A stretch of 5,566 nucleotides of DNA from Pseudomonadota bacterium (GTDB taxonomy: Bacteria > Pseudomonadota > Alphaproteobacteria > Rhizobiales > Beijerinckiaceae), in assembly GCA_023452965.1 (NCBI GenBank), contig JAEXUU010000533.1:1-5566 (forward strand). The letters run 5' to 3'. Each line of letters starts with the position of its first letter. The stretch's first letter is position 1. This document shows, piece by piece, positions 1 through 5,272 of this stretch. Below the pieces are notes generated by a model that was not told where the DNA came from, made no database searches, and saw only the letters and a list, made by a program, of their open reading frames with translations. Position numbers and translations under genes: made by a program.

Positions 1-39
1 CGGCTTGTCCGGGATGAACCACGTTATAGAAAAGCCTGA

Positions 40-381
40 TCAATCGACGATGAAGAGCTTCGCGCCGGTCTTGCTCGCGGAGCGATGTGCCTCGGCATTG
101 TCGGCGACCTGATAGCTCATGCCGGCCCTGAGCGGGAGGACACGCCCGTCGGCGAGCGTGGTCTCCATCTCGCCTTCCAGGCACAGGATGATGTGCCCCT
201 TCGAGCACCAGTGGTCGGCGACAAAGCCAGGCGAATACTCGACCATCCGCACCCGGATGCGGTTCTCCTCGGGGCCGAAATGCTGGACGCGCCAGATCGC
301 CTCGCCGCTGTCGCCGGCATGGCGCTCCATGGGGATCGTCGCCCAGTCGGTGGTGACGAAGGGAATTTCGCTGATCTTCAT
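40..381 (-). CDS. Small single-domain cupin (DHWC-motif type)
   Basis: A 113-residue single beta-barrel cupin. Cupin motif 1 is recognisable at about 52-71 (GFVADHWCSKGHIILCLEGE) and motif 2 at about 87-99 (GMSYQVADNAEAH). The usual metal-binding HxH of motif 1 reads H57-W58-C59, with a further H63 and the motif-2 H99, so likely ligands are H57, H63 and/or C59, and H99. It resembles the family I recall as 'DHCW motif cupin fold protein', whose members also begin with MKI..IPF and end in AKLFIVD; that family has no assigned reaction as far as I know. No signal peptide or membrane helix, so cytoplasmic. The ATG at 381 is chosen because GGAG lies 6 nt upstream and homologues start at MKI; an ATG at 489 in the same frame would begin inside the terminator stem. 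It appears to be a separate transcription unit. Fold is secure; function unknown. Confidence 0.85.
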   Translation of the reverse strand: MKISEIPFVTTDWATIPMERHAGDSGEAIWRVQHFGPEENRIRVRMVEYSPGFVADHWCSKGHIILCLEGEMETTLADGRVLPLRAGMSYQVADNAEAHRSASKTGAKLFIVD

Positions 382-472
382 CTTGGTCTCCGGGTGCAGG
401 CCAAGCTCTAACCGTTTTTGGCGGGCCCGTGCCAGCGCAGGCATCTCGTTACCGGTCTGCGGGCAGGACATG
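382..472 (-). promoter_or_regulatory. Upstream region of the cupin gene, with its ribosome binding site
   Basis: This 91-nt stretch between the upstream terminator and the cupin ATG must hold the promoter if the cupin is independently transcribed. A good Shine-Dalgarno, CCGGAGACC, places GGAG 6 nt before the ATG. The best promoter-like pair on the minus strand is CTGGCA (436-431) and TTAGAG (412-407) with an 18-nt spacer, each a moderate match only. No operator-like palindrome was seen. Confidence 0.3.
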
Positions 473-501
473 AAAAAGGGCGGCCCCACCGGACCGCCCT
501 T
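473..501 (-). terminator. Intrinsic terminator after the HtrA protease gene
   Basis: AAGGGCGG at 476-483 pairs perfectly with CCGCCCTT at 494-501 around a 10-nt apex that can add two more G-C pairs. Read on the minus strand, the stem runs straight into five consecutive T (477-473), the first two of them in the stem base. It begins 24 nt after the protease stop. This is the clearest terminator in the window and closes the hflKC-DUF2065-protease transcription unit, leaving the cupin gene to its own promoter. A plus-strand role is unlikely because only a weak T-containing stretch follows there. Confidence 0.85.
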
Positions 502-525
502 CGTATTCCCTGGATACCGCTGGTC

Positions 526-2046
526 TCAGTTCATCGAGACCGCGACGAAGCGAACCTCGCCCTGGCCGTTCGAAACGAGCAGGAGGGCGGACTTCTTGCC
601 CTCTTTCTTCAGCGCGTCGAGCCGCTTGGTCACGTCCTGCGGCGCGTTGACCGGCTCCTGACCGACCTCGACGATCAACTCGCCGACGAGGATGCGCTTG
701 TCGGCAGCGTTCGAATTGGCATCGACCTTGGTGATGATCACGCCCTTGAGGCCGTCCTTGATCGAGTAGCGCTTCCGCAGCTCATCCGTCTGTGGCGAGA
801 ATTCGAGCCCGAGCGCGGTGATGACCGCGGGCTTGGCCGTCTCGGCCGCCGGCTTGTTCGCCGAGGCCGACTGGACCTTCTCGCCGTCCTCGAGCCGGCC
901 GAGCTTGACCGTCTTGGTCTCTTCCTTGCCCTTGCGGATGATCGCGATCGGCACGTCCTTGCCCACCGGCGTCGCCGCCACCATGCGCGGCAGGGCGCGC
1001 GAATCCTTCACATCCTTGCCGTCGAACTTGACGATCACATCGCCCGTCTCGAGACCCGCGGGCTTGGCCGGGCCCTTGTCGTCGCTGCCGGCGATGAGCG
1101 CGCCACGCGCCGAGCCGCGGCCGAGCGCCTCGGCGGTCGCATCATCGACGTTCTGGATGCGCACGCCGAGCCAGCCGCGGCGGGTTTCGCCGAACTCGCG
1201 CAGCTGGTCGACGACGTTGACCGCCAGCGAGGACGGCACGGCGAAGCCGATGCCGACCGAGCCGCCGGTCGGCGACAGGATCGCGGTGTTGATGCCGATG
1301 ACCTCGCCGGCCATGTTGAACAGCGGACCGCCGGAATTGCCCTTGTTGATGGCTGCGTCGGTCTGGATATAGGTGTCGTAGGGACCCTGGTTGATGTCGC
1401 GGTTGCGGGCCGAGACGATGCCCGAGGAGACCGTGCCGCCGAGGCCGAACGGGTTGCCGATCGCCATGACCGGATCGCCGATGCGGATCTTGTCGGAATC
1501 GCCGAACTTGACGAAGGGCAGCGGCTTGTCGTGCTTCACGCGCAGCACGGCGAGGTCGACCTTGGCGTCCTTGCCGACCACTTCGGCCTTGAGGCGAAGC
1601 CCGTCGCTGAACACCACCGTGATCTCGTTGGCGTCGCCGATGACGTGGTTGTTGGTGACCACGATGCCCGACGGATCGATCACGAAGCCCGAGCCGGCCG
1701 ATTGCGAGCGGCGCTGCTGCGGCGCCTGGCGCTCGCCCTGCTGCCCGCCCTGGCCGCGGCGGTTGAAGAACTCCTCGAACAGATCGCCGAACGGCGTGTC
1801 CGGGCCAAGCTGAGGCAGCTGCGGCAGGGTGCGACCGCGCGTCTCGCTCGTCGTCACCGCAGCGATGTTGACCACCGCGGGCATCACCCGCTCGGCAAGA
1901 TCGGCCAGCGAGATCTGGCCCTGCACCAGCGGCGCCACGGCGGTGCCCTGCGCGAAGGCCGGGGCCGCGAGCGGTGCGCCGAGCGCGACACCGGCGAGCA
2001 GTGCGATGCGCGTCAGACGGGAGGCATGGGAGAATTTGCTTGCCAT
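526..2046 (-). CDS. degP: Periplasmic Do-family serine endopeptidase (HtrA/DegP/DegQ type)
   Basis: Degrades, and in this family often also chaperones, misfolded periplasmic proteins. From the ATG at 2046 it is 506 residues. A signal peptide fills residues 1-32 (basic start, hydrophobic LTRIALLAGVALG, AFA cleavage site before Q33). The protease domain spans about 45-280 with the full triad: H134 in TNNHVIG, D164 in KVDLAVL, S238 in GNSGGPLF. PDZ1 runs about 285-382 (starting RRGWLGVRIQ) and PDZ2 about 408-503. The LA-loop region (about 85-116) has PFGDLFEEFF followed by a Gln/Gly/Arg-rich stretch. No cysteine occurs anywhere in the protein, unlike E. coli DegP. GAGGA lies 5 nt before the ATG; the longer start at 2145 would put 33 non-signal residues ahead of the signal peptide and is rejected. 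It follows the DUF2065 gene after 209 nt, so it may have its own promoter while sharing read-through. DegP versus DegQ cannot be settled from sequence; mucD-like is equally valid. Confidence 0.96.
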   Translation of the reverse strand: MASKFSHASRLTRIALLAGVALGAPLAAPAFAQGTAVAPLVQGQISLADLAERVMPAVVNIAAVTTSETRGRTLPQLPQLGPDTPFGDLFEEFFNRRGQGGQQGERQAPQQRRSQSAGSGFVIDPSGIVVTNNHVIGDANEITVVFSDGLRLKAEVVGKDAKVDLAVLRVKHDKPLPFVKFGDSDKIRIGDPVMAIGNPFGLGGTVSSGIVSARNRDINQGPYDTYIQTDAAINKGNSGGPLFNMAGEVIGINTAILSPTGGSVGIGFAVPSSLAVNVVDQLREFGETRRGWLGVRIQNVDDATAEALGRGSARGALIAGSDDKGPAKPAGLETGDVIVKFDGKDVKDSRALPRMVAATPVGKDVPIAIIRKGKEETKTVKLGRLEDGEKVQSASANKPAAETAKPAVITALGLEFSPQTDELRKRYSIKDGLKGVIITKVDANSNAADKRILVGELIVEVGQEPVNAPQDVTKRLDALKKEGKKSALLLVSNGQGEVRFVAVSMN

Positions 2047-2079
2047 CGATGTCCTCGTGAGAAGGTCGCGCCTTGCTGG

Positions 2080-2109
2080 CATAGCAGCGCAGCCGAAATC
2101 TGAACGCAA
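2080..2109 (-). promoter_or_regulatory. Candidate housekeeping promoter for the HtrA protease
   Basis: On the minus strand TTGCGT (2109-2104) and GCTATG (2085-2080) are separated by 18 nt. The -35 keeps the TTG core; the -10 is poor. A start near 2074 would leave a leader of about 27 nt. It competes with the heat-shock-like candidate just upstream; both may be chance. Confidence 0.22.
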
Positions 2110-2120
2110 CTCAGAACGCC

Positions 2121-2146
2121 AAAATGCGGCGGAAGGGCGACGCAAG
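2121..2146 (-). promoter_or_regulatory. Candidate RpoH-like (heat-shock) promoter for the HtrA protease
   Basis: On the minus strand CTTG (2146-2143) is followed after 16 nt by CATTTT (2126-2121), loosely resembling the sigma-32 pattern CTTG...CCATnT. Transcription would start near 2115, about 70 nt before the ATG at 2046. HtrA/DegP genes are commonly stress-induced, which makes such a site reasonable, but the match is partial and short boxes occur by chance. Confidence 0.22.
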
Positions 2147-2182
2147 ATTGCGCGATCACGCGCTTCTGACCGCCGAATGCAG

Positions 2183-2213
2183 CGACCGGCAGGCGGATGC
2201 CACCTGCCGGTCG
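2183..2213 (-). other. Perfect 11-bp hairpin between the DUF2065 and HtrA genes
   Basis: CGACCGGCAGG at 2183-2193 pairs perfectly with CCTGCCGGTCG at 2203-2213 around a 9-nt loop, and two further G-C pairs are possible inside the loop. No U-run follows on either strand, so it is not a canonical intrinsic terminator. Lying 43 nt after the DUF2065 stop and upstream of the candidate protease promoters, it is best read as a 3'-end stabiliser, an RNase processing site, or a partial attenuator that separates hflKC output from protease output. The structure is certain as sequence; its role is inferred. Confidence 0.55.
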
Positions 2214-2230
2214 AAATCTGGTGTCGATCG

Positions 2231-2332
2231 CGCCCGATCGGATGTCACCGACGGCCTAGCCGCGTACCAGCCAGACCAGCAGCACGCCGACGATTGCCGA
2301 GACGATACCGATCAGGCGCATCCGATCGGGCG
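2231..2332. repeat. 14-nt perfect inverted repeat bracketing the end of the DUF2065 gene
   Basis: CGCCCGATCGGATG at 2231-2244 is the exact reverse complement of CATCCGATCGGGCG at 2319-2332, with 74 nt between. The left arm lies after the DUF2065 stop and the right arm within the coding region (codons for PPDRMR). In RNA the two could pair into a long stem. The left arm can instead pair locally: CGATCG at 2225-2230 with CGATCG at 2235-2240, a 6-bp stem with a 4-nt loop. Each arm contains the 8-nt palindrome CCGATCGG, which raises the odds of a chance match. Confidence 0.45.
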
Positions 2333-2441
2333 GCGTCTCGGCCGCGCTGCGCAGCGCTTCCTTGGCGAGATGCGGAATGGCAGCGAACAGAATCCCCTCG
2401 ATGGCGAAGACCAGGCCCAATGCCGCGAGGAAATCCGTCAT
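2256..2441 (-). CDS. DUF2065 (YjeT-like) small inner-membrane protein
   Basis: A 61-residue protein with two predicted membrane helices, at about 3-23 and 41-59, joined by a short polar loop (residues 24-40). Helix 1 carries a buried Glu-Gly pair (E15-G16) and ends at Pro23. E. coli YjeT has the same pattern (LEG followed by a Pro at the helix end), and in E. coli yjeT also sits directly after hflC. The family has no established function; its repeated position next to hflKC suggests a link to the HflKC-FtsH complex, which is inference. The ATG is 23 nt after the hflC stop with only a weak purine stretch (GGGG) before it, so it is probably read from the hflKC transcript. Its 3' end contains one arm of an inverted repeat that pairs with sequence after its stop codon. 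Confidence 0.9.
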   Translation of the reverse strand: MTDFLAALGLVFAIEGILFAAIPHLAKEALRSAAETPPDRMRLIGIVSAIVGVLLVWLVRG

Positions 2442-2464
2442 GCCGCCCCGACGCCCAGTTAGGA

Positions 2465-3400
2465 TCAGGGCCGGGCGGCGGCGCCGGCCGCCGGAGCAGC
2501 GCCGGCGGCGGCGGGTGCCGCTCCCTGCTTGCCGCCGGCCGGATCGTTGAAGAAGCGGAAGAACGGCGAATCCGGCGAGAGCAGCATGCGCGTATCGCCG
2601 GCCTTCAGGCTCGCTTCATAGGCCTGCATCGACCGGTAGAAGGCGAAGAACTCCGGATCCTTGCCGAAGCCTTCGGCGAAGATGCGGTTGCGTTCGCCTT
2701 CACCCTGGCCGCGGATCTCGTCCGACTTGCGCTGCGCTTCGGCGACGATGATCGTCGCCTCGCGCTCGGCCCGGGCCCGGATTTCCTGCGCCTGCTGGGC
2801 ACCGAGCGCGCGGGCTTCGGCAGCCTCGCGCTGGCGCTCGGTCTGCATGCGCTGGAACACCGCCTGCGAGTTGGCCTGCGGCAGGTCGACCCGGCGCAGA
2901 CGCACGTCGACGACGGTCATGCCGAAGCGGGCCGCTTCGCGGTTCACGTCGTCGCGGATGCGATTCATCAGCCGCGAGCGGTCGTTGCGGACCATCGAGG
3001 TGAAGGTCGCCTCGGCCAGCACCGAACGGACGTTACCGTTGACGATCGAAGCCAGCTGCGAGTTGGCGCGCGGGATGTTGTTGACCGCCTGGTAGAAGCG
3101 CAGCGGATCGGAGATCCGGTAGCGCGTGAAGGCGTCGACGACGAGACGCTTCTGGTCGGCGGCGATGATTTCCTGCGCCGGCAGGTCGAGGTCGAGGATG
3201 CGGTTGTCGAGATAGACGACCTGCTCGAACGGCGCCGGCAGCTTGAAGTAGAGGCCGGGCGCGGTGACGACGCTCCGCACCGCGCCGAAGCGCAGCACGA
3301 TGGCCGACTGGGTCTGCTGCACCACGAAGGTCGCGACGTAGAACACGACGGCCGCGATGCCGATCAGCGCGAGGGCGCCGACGCGAAGGAAGCCGTTCAT
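2465..3400 (-). CDS. hflC: FtsH protease modulator HflC (SPFH/band-7 protein)
   Basis: Partner of HflK in the membrane complex around FtsH. The 311-residue protein has a short cytoplasmic N-terminus, one membrane helix (about 7-27, VGALALIGIAAVVFYVATFVV), then an SPFH domain in the periplasm. The family stretches QSAIVLRFGAV (31-41), APGLYFKLP (47-55) and RYRISDPLRFY (93-103) are clear. A charged Ala/Glu/Arg-rich coiled-coil helix spans about 183-245, and the C-terminal signature runs from KDPEFFAFYRSMQAYE (247-262) to LLSPDSPFFRFF (273-284). The end (289-311) is an Ala/Gly/Pro-rich tail, probably disordered. E. coli HflC is about 334 residues and carries an extra internal segment absent here. 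The ATG lies inside the hflK stop (ATGA), with AGGGAG 7 nt upstream, so the pair is probably translationally coupled, fitting equimolar assembly. Confidence 0.97.
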   Translation of the reverse strand: MNGFLRVGALALIGIAAVVFYVATFVVQQTQSAIVLRFGAVRSVVTAPGLYFKLPAPFEQVVYLDNRILDLDLPAQEIIAADQKRLVVDAFTRYRISDPLRFYQAVNNIPRANSQLASIVNGNVRSVLAEATFTSMVRNDRSRLMNRIRDDVNREAARFGMTVVDVRLRRVDLPQANSQAVFQRMQTERQREAAEARALGAQQAQEIRARAEREATIIVAEAQRKSDEIRGQGEGERNRIFAEGFGKDPEFFAFYRSMQAYEASLKAGDTRMLLSPDSPFFRFFNDPAGGKQGAAPAAAGAAPAAGAAARP

Positions 3401-4572
3401 CGCACCGCTCCCTGCTGCTGCTGGGCCTGGCCGGCCGGACGACGGGGCTGACCAAGTTCGGAGAGAGGCAGATAGGGGACGACGCCGCTGCCGGACTTGT
3501 TCTGATCGAGGATGATCTTGTCCATGCCGCCGAGGACACGCTCCATGGTTTCGATGAAGAGACGCTCGCGGGTCACGCCCGGCGCGTTCTTGTACTGCTC
3601 GTAGACCGCGGTGAAGCGGCTGATCTGGCCGAGCGCCTCATTGACCGTCTGGTCCTTGAAGGCTTCGGCGGACTGGATCAGCTGCGCCGAACGACCGCGC
3701 GATTCCGGCACGACCCGGTTGGCATAAGTCTCGGCCTCGTTGCGCAGGCGCTCCTGGTCGGCCCGCGCCGCCTGGACGTCGCGGAAGGCGTCGATGACCT
3801 GCTGCGGCGGATCGACCTTCTGGTGCTGGACCAGCCTGATCTGCACGCCGGCCCGATAGGAGTTGAGCGTGTCCTGCATCAGCTGGCGCACCTCGGTCTC
3901 GATCTGGGCGCGGTCGGTGGTCAGCACCGGCTGGATGTTGCGCCGGCCGATGACCTCGCGCATCGCGCTCTCGGCGACGGCCTTCACCGTGCCCGGCGGA
4001 TCCTGGATGTTGAAGACGAAGGCCTCGGGCGCACCGGGATCGATCTGCCACTGCACGATCACGTCGATGTCGACGATGTTCTCGTCGCCGGTCAGCATCA
4101 GGCTTTCCTCGGGCACGTCGCTCTGGCGCGAAGCGCGCACGGATTCGACGGTCCGGAAGCCGACCTCGGTGGTGATGACGTTGGTGACCTGGGGCTTGAT
4201 CACGCTGCCGATCGGGTAAGGCAGGTTGTAGTTCAGGCCCTGGCCGGTCTTGCCGACATATTTGCCGAAGATCAGGTTGAGGCCGACCTCGTTCGGGCGC
4301 ACCGTATAGACGCCGGTGGCGAGCCAGACGAGCACGAGGCCGAGGCCGATCAGGAGCGCGCCGCGCCCGCCGAGATTGCCGCCGGGCATGAAGTTCTTCA
4401 GCCGGTCCTGGCCGCGCCGGATGATTTCCTCGAGATCGGGAGGCGTGCCGCCGCCCGAAGGACCGCCGCCCCAAGGACCGCCGCCATTGCCGCCGCCGCC
4501 GCCGCGCTGGCCCCAAGGACCACCTCCGCCGCCGCTTCCCCCGCTACCGCCGCTCTGGTTGCTCCAAGGCAT
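3397..4572 (-). CDS. hflK: FtsH protease modulator HflK (SPFH/band-7 protein)
   Basis: With HflC, forms the large inner-membrane SPFH assembly that encloses FtsH hexamers and controls their access to membrane-protein substrates. The 391-residue protein opens with a very Gly-rich segment (1-43) carrying two GGPWG blocks, then PPDLEEIIRRGQDRLKNF (44-61), which matches the cytoplasmic N-terminal motif of HflK. One membrane helix follows (about 71-88, ALLIGLGLVLVWLATGVY), and then the SPFH domain (about 89-270, including LTGDENIVDIDVIVQWQI at 160-177). A helical region follows (about 262-330), then the family signature TRERLFIETMERVLGGMDKII (334-354). Known topology puts the bulk in the periplasm. 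Compared with E. coli HflK (about 419 residues) the C-terminal tail is short, and a stretch near 140-157 looks inserted before the TGDEN motif. An AGGA lies about 11 nt before the ATG, rather far. Its TGA overlaps the hflC ATG. Identification is very secure. Confidence 0.97.
   Translation of the reverse strand: MPWSNQSGGSGGSGGGGGPWGQRGGGGGNGGGPWGGGPSGGGTPPDLEEIIRRGQDRLKNFMPGGNLGGRGALLIGLGLVLVWLATGVYTVRPNEVGLNLIFGKYVGKTGQGLNYNLPYPIGSVIKPQVTNVITTEVGFRTVESVRASRQSDVPEESLMLTGDENIVDIDVIVQWQIDPGAPEAFVFNIQDPPGTVKAVAESAMREVIGRRNIQPVLTTDRAQIETEVRQLMQDTLNSYRAGVQIRLVQHQKVDPPQQVIDAFRDVQAARADQERLRNEAETYANRVVPESRGRSAQLIQSAEAFKDQTVNEALGQISRFTAVYEQYKNAPGVTRERLFIETMERVLGGMDKIILDQNKSGSGVVPYLPLSELGQPRRPAGQAQQQQGAVR
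4440..4566. repeat. Low-complexity GC-rich tract encoding the Gly-rich HflK N-terminus
   Basis: This stretch is built from GCC/CCG-type triplets, including an uninterrupted (GCC)5 at 4489-4503. The block CCCCAAGGACC occurs twice (from about 4469 and from 4511), and a near copy (GAAGGACC) precedes them. On the coding strand the tract gives runs of Gly codons and the repeated GGPWG blocks. Such a tract is prone to slippage in steps of three, which would change the linker length without breaking the frame. Gly-rich HflK N-termini are normal for the family, so this is coding sequence rather than a separate element. Confidence 0.6.
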
Positions 4573-4605
4573 TCTTCAGCCGTTCCTCACTTTAATACCG
4601 ACCGT

Positions 4606-4634
4606 GCAATAACCGAACGGCAGTTCATTGTCAG
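4606..4634 (-). promoter_or_regulatory. Candidate sigma-70-type promoter for hflKC
   Basis: Read on the minus strand, CTGACA (4634-4629) is followed after exactly 17 nt by TATTGC (4611-4606). The -35 box is one base off TTGACA; the -10 box keeps the leading TAT of TATAAT. Transcription would start near 4599, giving a leader of about 27 nt before the hflK ATG at 4572. It sits in the 168-nt folA-hflK gap, the natural place for an operon promoter. The -10 match is only moderate, so this is a candidate. Confidence 0.35.
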
Positions 4635-4696
4635 CGCCGGGCGGCGCGATGCGCTGTGACTTGGGCATCGGCCACGGATTCGTCAACGACGCAAGC

Positions 4697-4739
4697 CCCT
4701 TTCGTCGTAAGCCATTTGTCGCGCCGGCGCTCGAAAGGG
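4697..4739 (-). other. Inverted repeat just after folA, possible weak 3'-end structure
   Basis: CCCTTTCG at 4697-4704 is repeated inverted as CGAAAGGG at 4732-4739. The 27-nt interior contains a perfect 10-nt palindrome, GCGCCGGCGC, at 4721-4730. The structure starts one base after the folA stop. On the minus strand it is not followed by a U-run, so it does not meet the intrinsic-terminator pattern. It could be a 3'-stabilising stem, a Rho-assisted end, or chance in GC-rich DNA. Confidence 0.3.
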
Positions 4740-4740
4740 C

Positions 4741-5268
4741 TCAAATGCGGCGCTCGAAGCTGGCGAAACTGAAGGCATGCTCATCCTCCGCCGAAGCGGG
4801 ATGGTCGCTGCGCGACGTCTCGCGAAAGGCATCGCGGTCCCAGGACGGAAACTCGGCGTCGCCTTCCGGCGCGGCATGAACGAAGGTCAGCTCCAGCCGG
4901 TCGACCAGCGGCAGGGCAAGCGCGTAGATCTCGCTGCCTCCCCCGATGATTACGGCGCTCGCGCCCTTCTGCGCCCCGAGCCGCTGCGCCAGCGCCAGCG
5001 CCTCCTCCAGCGAAGTCGCGACCTCGACGCCTTCGGCCCGGAAATCCGGATCGCGCGTCAGCACGACTGTGTGCCGCCCCGGCAGCGGCTTGCCGATCGA
5101 GAGGAAGGTCTTGCGCCCCATGATGATCGGGCAGCCCATGGTCAGCGCGCGGAAACGCCGCATATCCGTCTTCAGGCGCCAGATCAGGCTGTTCTCGCTG
5201 CCGATCACGCCATTGTCGGCGACCGCGGCGACGAGCACGACGGGCAGCTTCGCCCCATCTGCGGGCAT
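4741..5268 (-). CDS. folA: Dihydrofolate reductase
   Basis: Reduces 7,8-dihydrofolate to tetrahydrofolate with NADPH in the cytoplasm, restoring the cofactor used in thymidylate, purine and methionine synthesis; it is the trimethoprim target. From the ATG at 5268 it encodes 175 residues, normal for bacterial FolA. Visible hallmarks: VAAVADNGVIG (residues 13-23) for the first strand and start of the Met20 loop; SLIWRLKTDMRRF (27-39) with W30 and D35, matching E. coli W22 and the catalytic D27; IIMGRKTFLSIGKPLPGR (48-65) for NADPH and folate contacts; VIIGGGSEIYA (106-116), the Gly-Gly cofactor motif; and the final strand near FSFASFERR. The usual Pro before the Met20-loop Trp is Ile here (I29). 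An upstream in-frame ATG at 5307 would overlap the GNAT gene by 35 nt and add residues outside the fold, so 5268 is preferred. A partial Shine-Dalgarno (AGGTGG) lies in the last GNAT codons, which suggests translational coupling. Confidence 0.97.
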   Translation of the reverse strand: MPADGAKLPVVLVAAVADNGVIGSENSLIWRLKTDMRRFRALTMGCPIIMGRKTFLSIGKPLPGRHTVVLTRDPDFRAEGVEVATSLEEALALAQRLGAQKGASAVIIGGGSEIYALALPLVDRLELTFVHAAPEGDAEFPSWDRDAFRETSRSDHPASAEDEHAFSFASFERRI

Positions 5269-5272
5269 CGGC

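Noticed and set aside
1..39. Possible feature downstream of the cupin
   Set aside because: Only 39 nt with a short T-rich stretch on the minus strand and no stem before it; too little to call a terminator or a gene start.
382..489. Upstream ATG at 489 as the cupin start
   Set aside because: It lies within the terminator stem, adds 36 residues unlike the family, and lacks the good Shine-Dalgarno found before the ATG at 381.
418..2103. Long plus-strand open frame (561 codons) opposite the HtrA gene
   Set aside because: It lies antisense to a gene with an intact catalytic triad and PDZ domains. The translation is Arg/Asp/Ala/His-biased with no recognisable domain, the usual artefact of GC-rich DNA in the frame facing a real gene.
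2047..2145. Upstream ATG at 2145 as the protease start
   Set aside because: It would place 33 residues ahead of a textbook signal peptide; the ATG at 2046 has GAGGA at good spacing.
1829..3451. Long plus-strand open frame (540 codons) opposite hflC and the DUF2065 gene
   Set aside because: It crosses several convincing minus-strand genes and their intergenic gaps, has compositional bias and no motif, and has no ribosome site that stands out.
3823..4659. Plus-strand open frame opposite hflK
   Set aside because: Antisense shadow of hflK. Its Ala-rich end is simply the complement of the Gly-coding tract.
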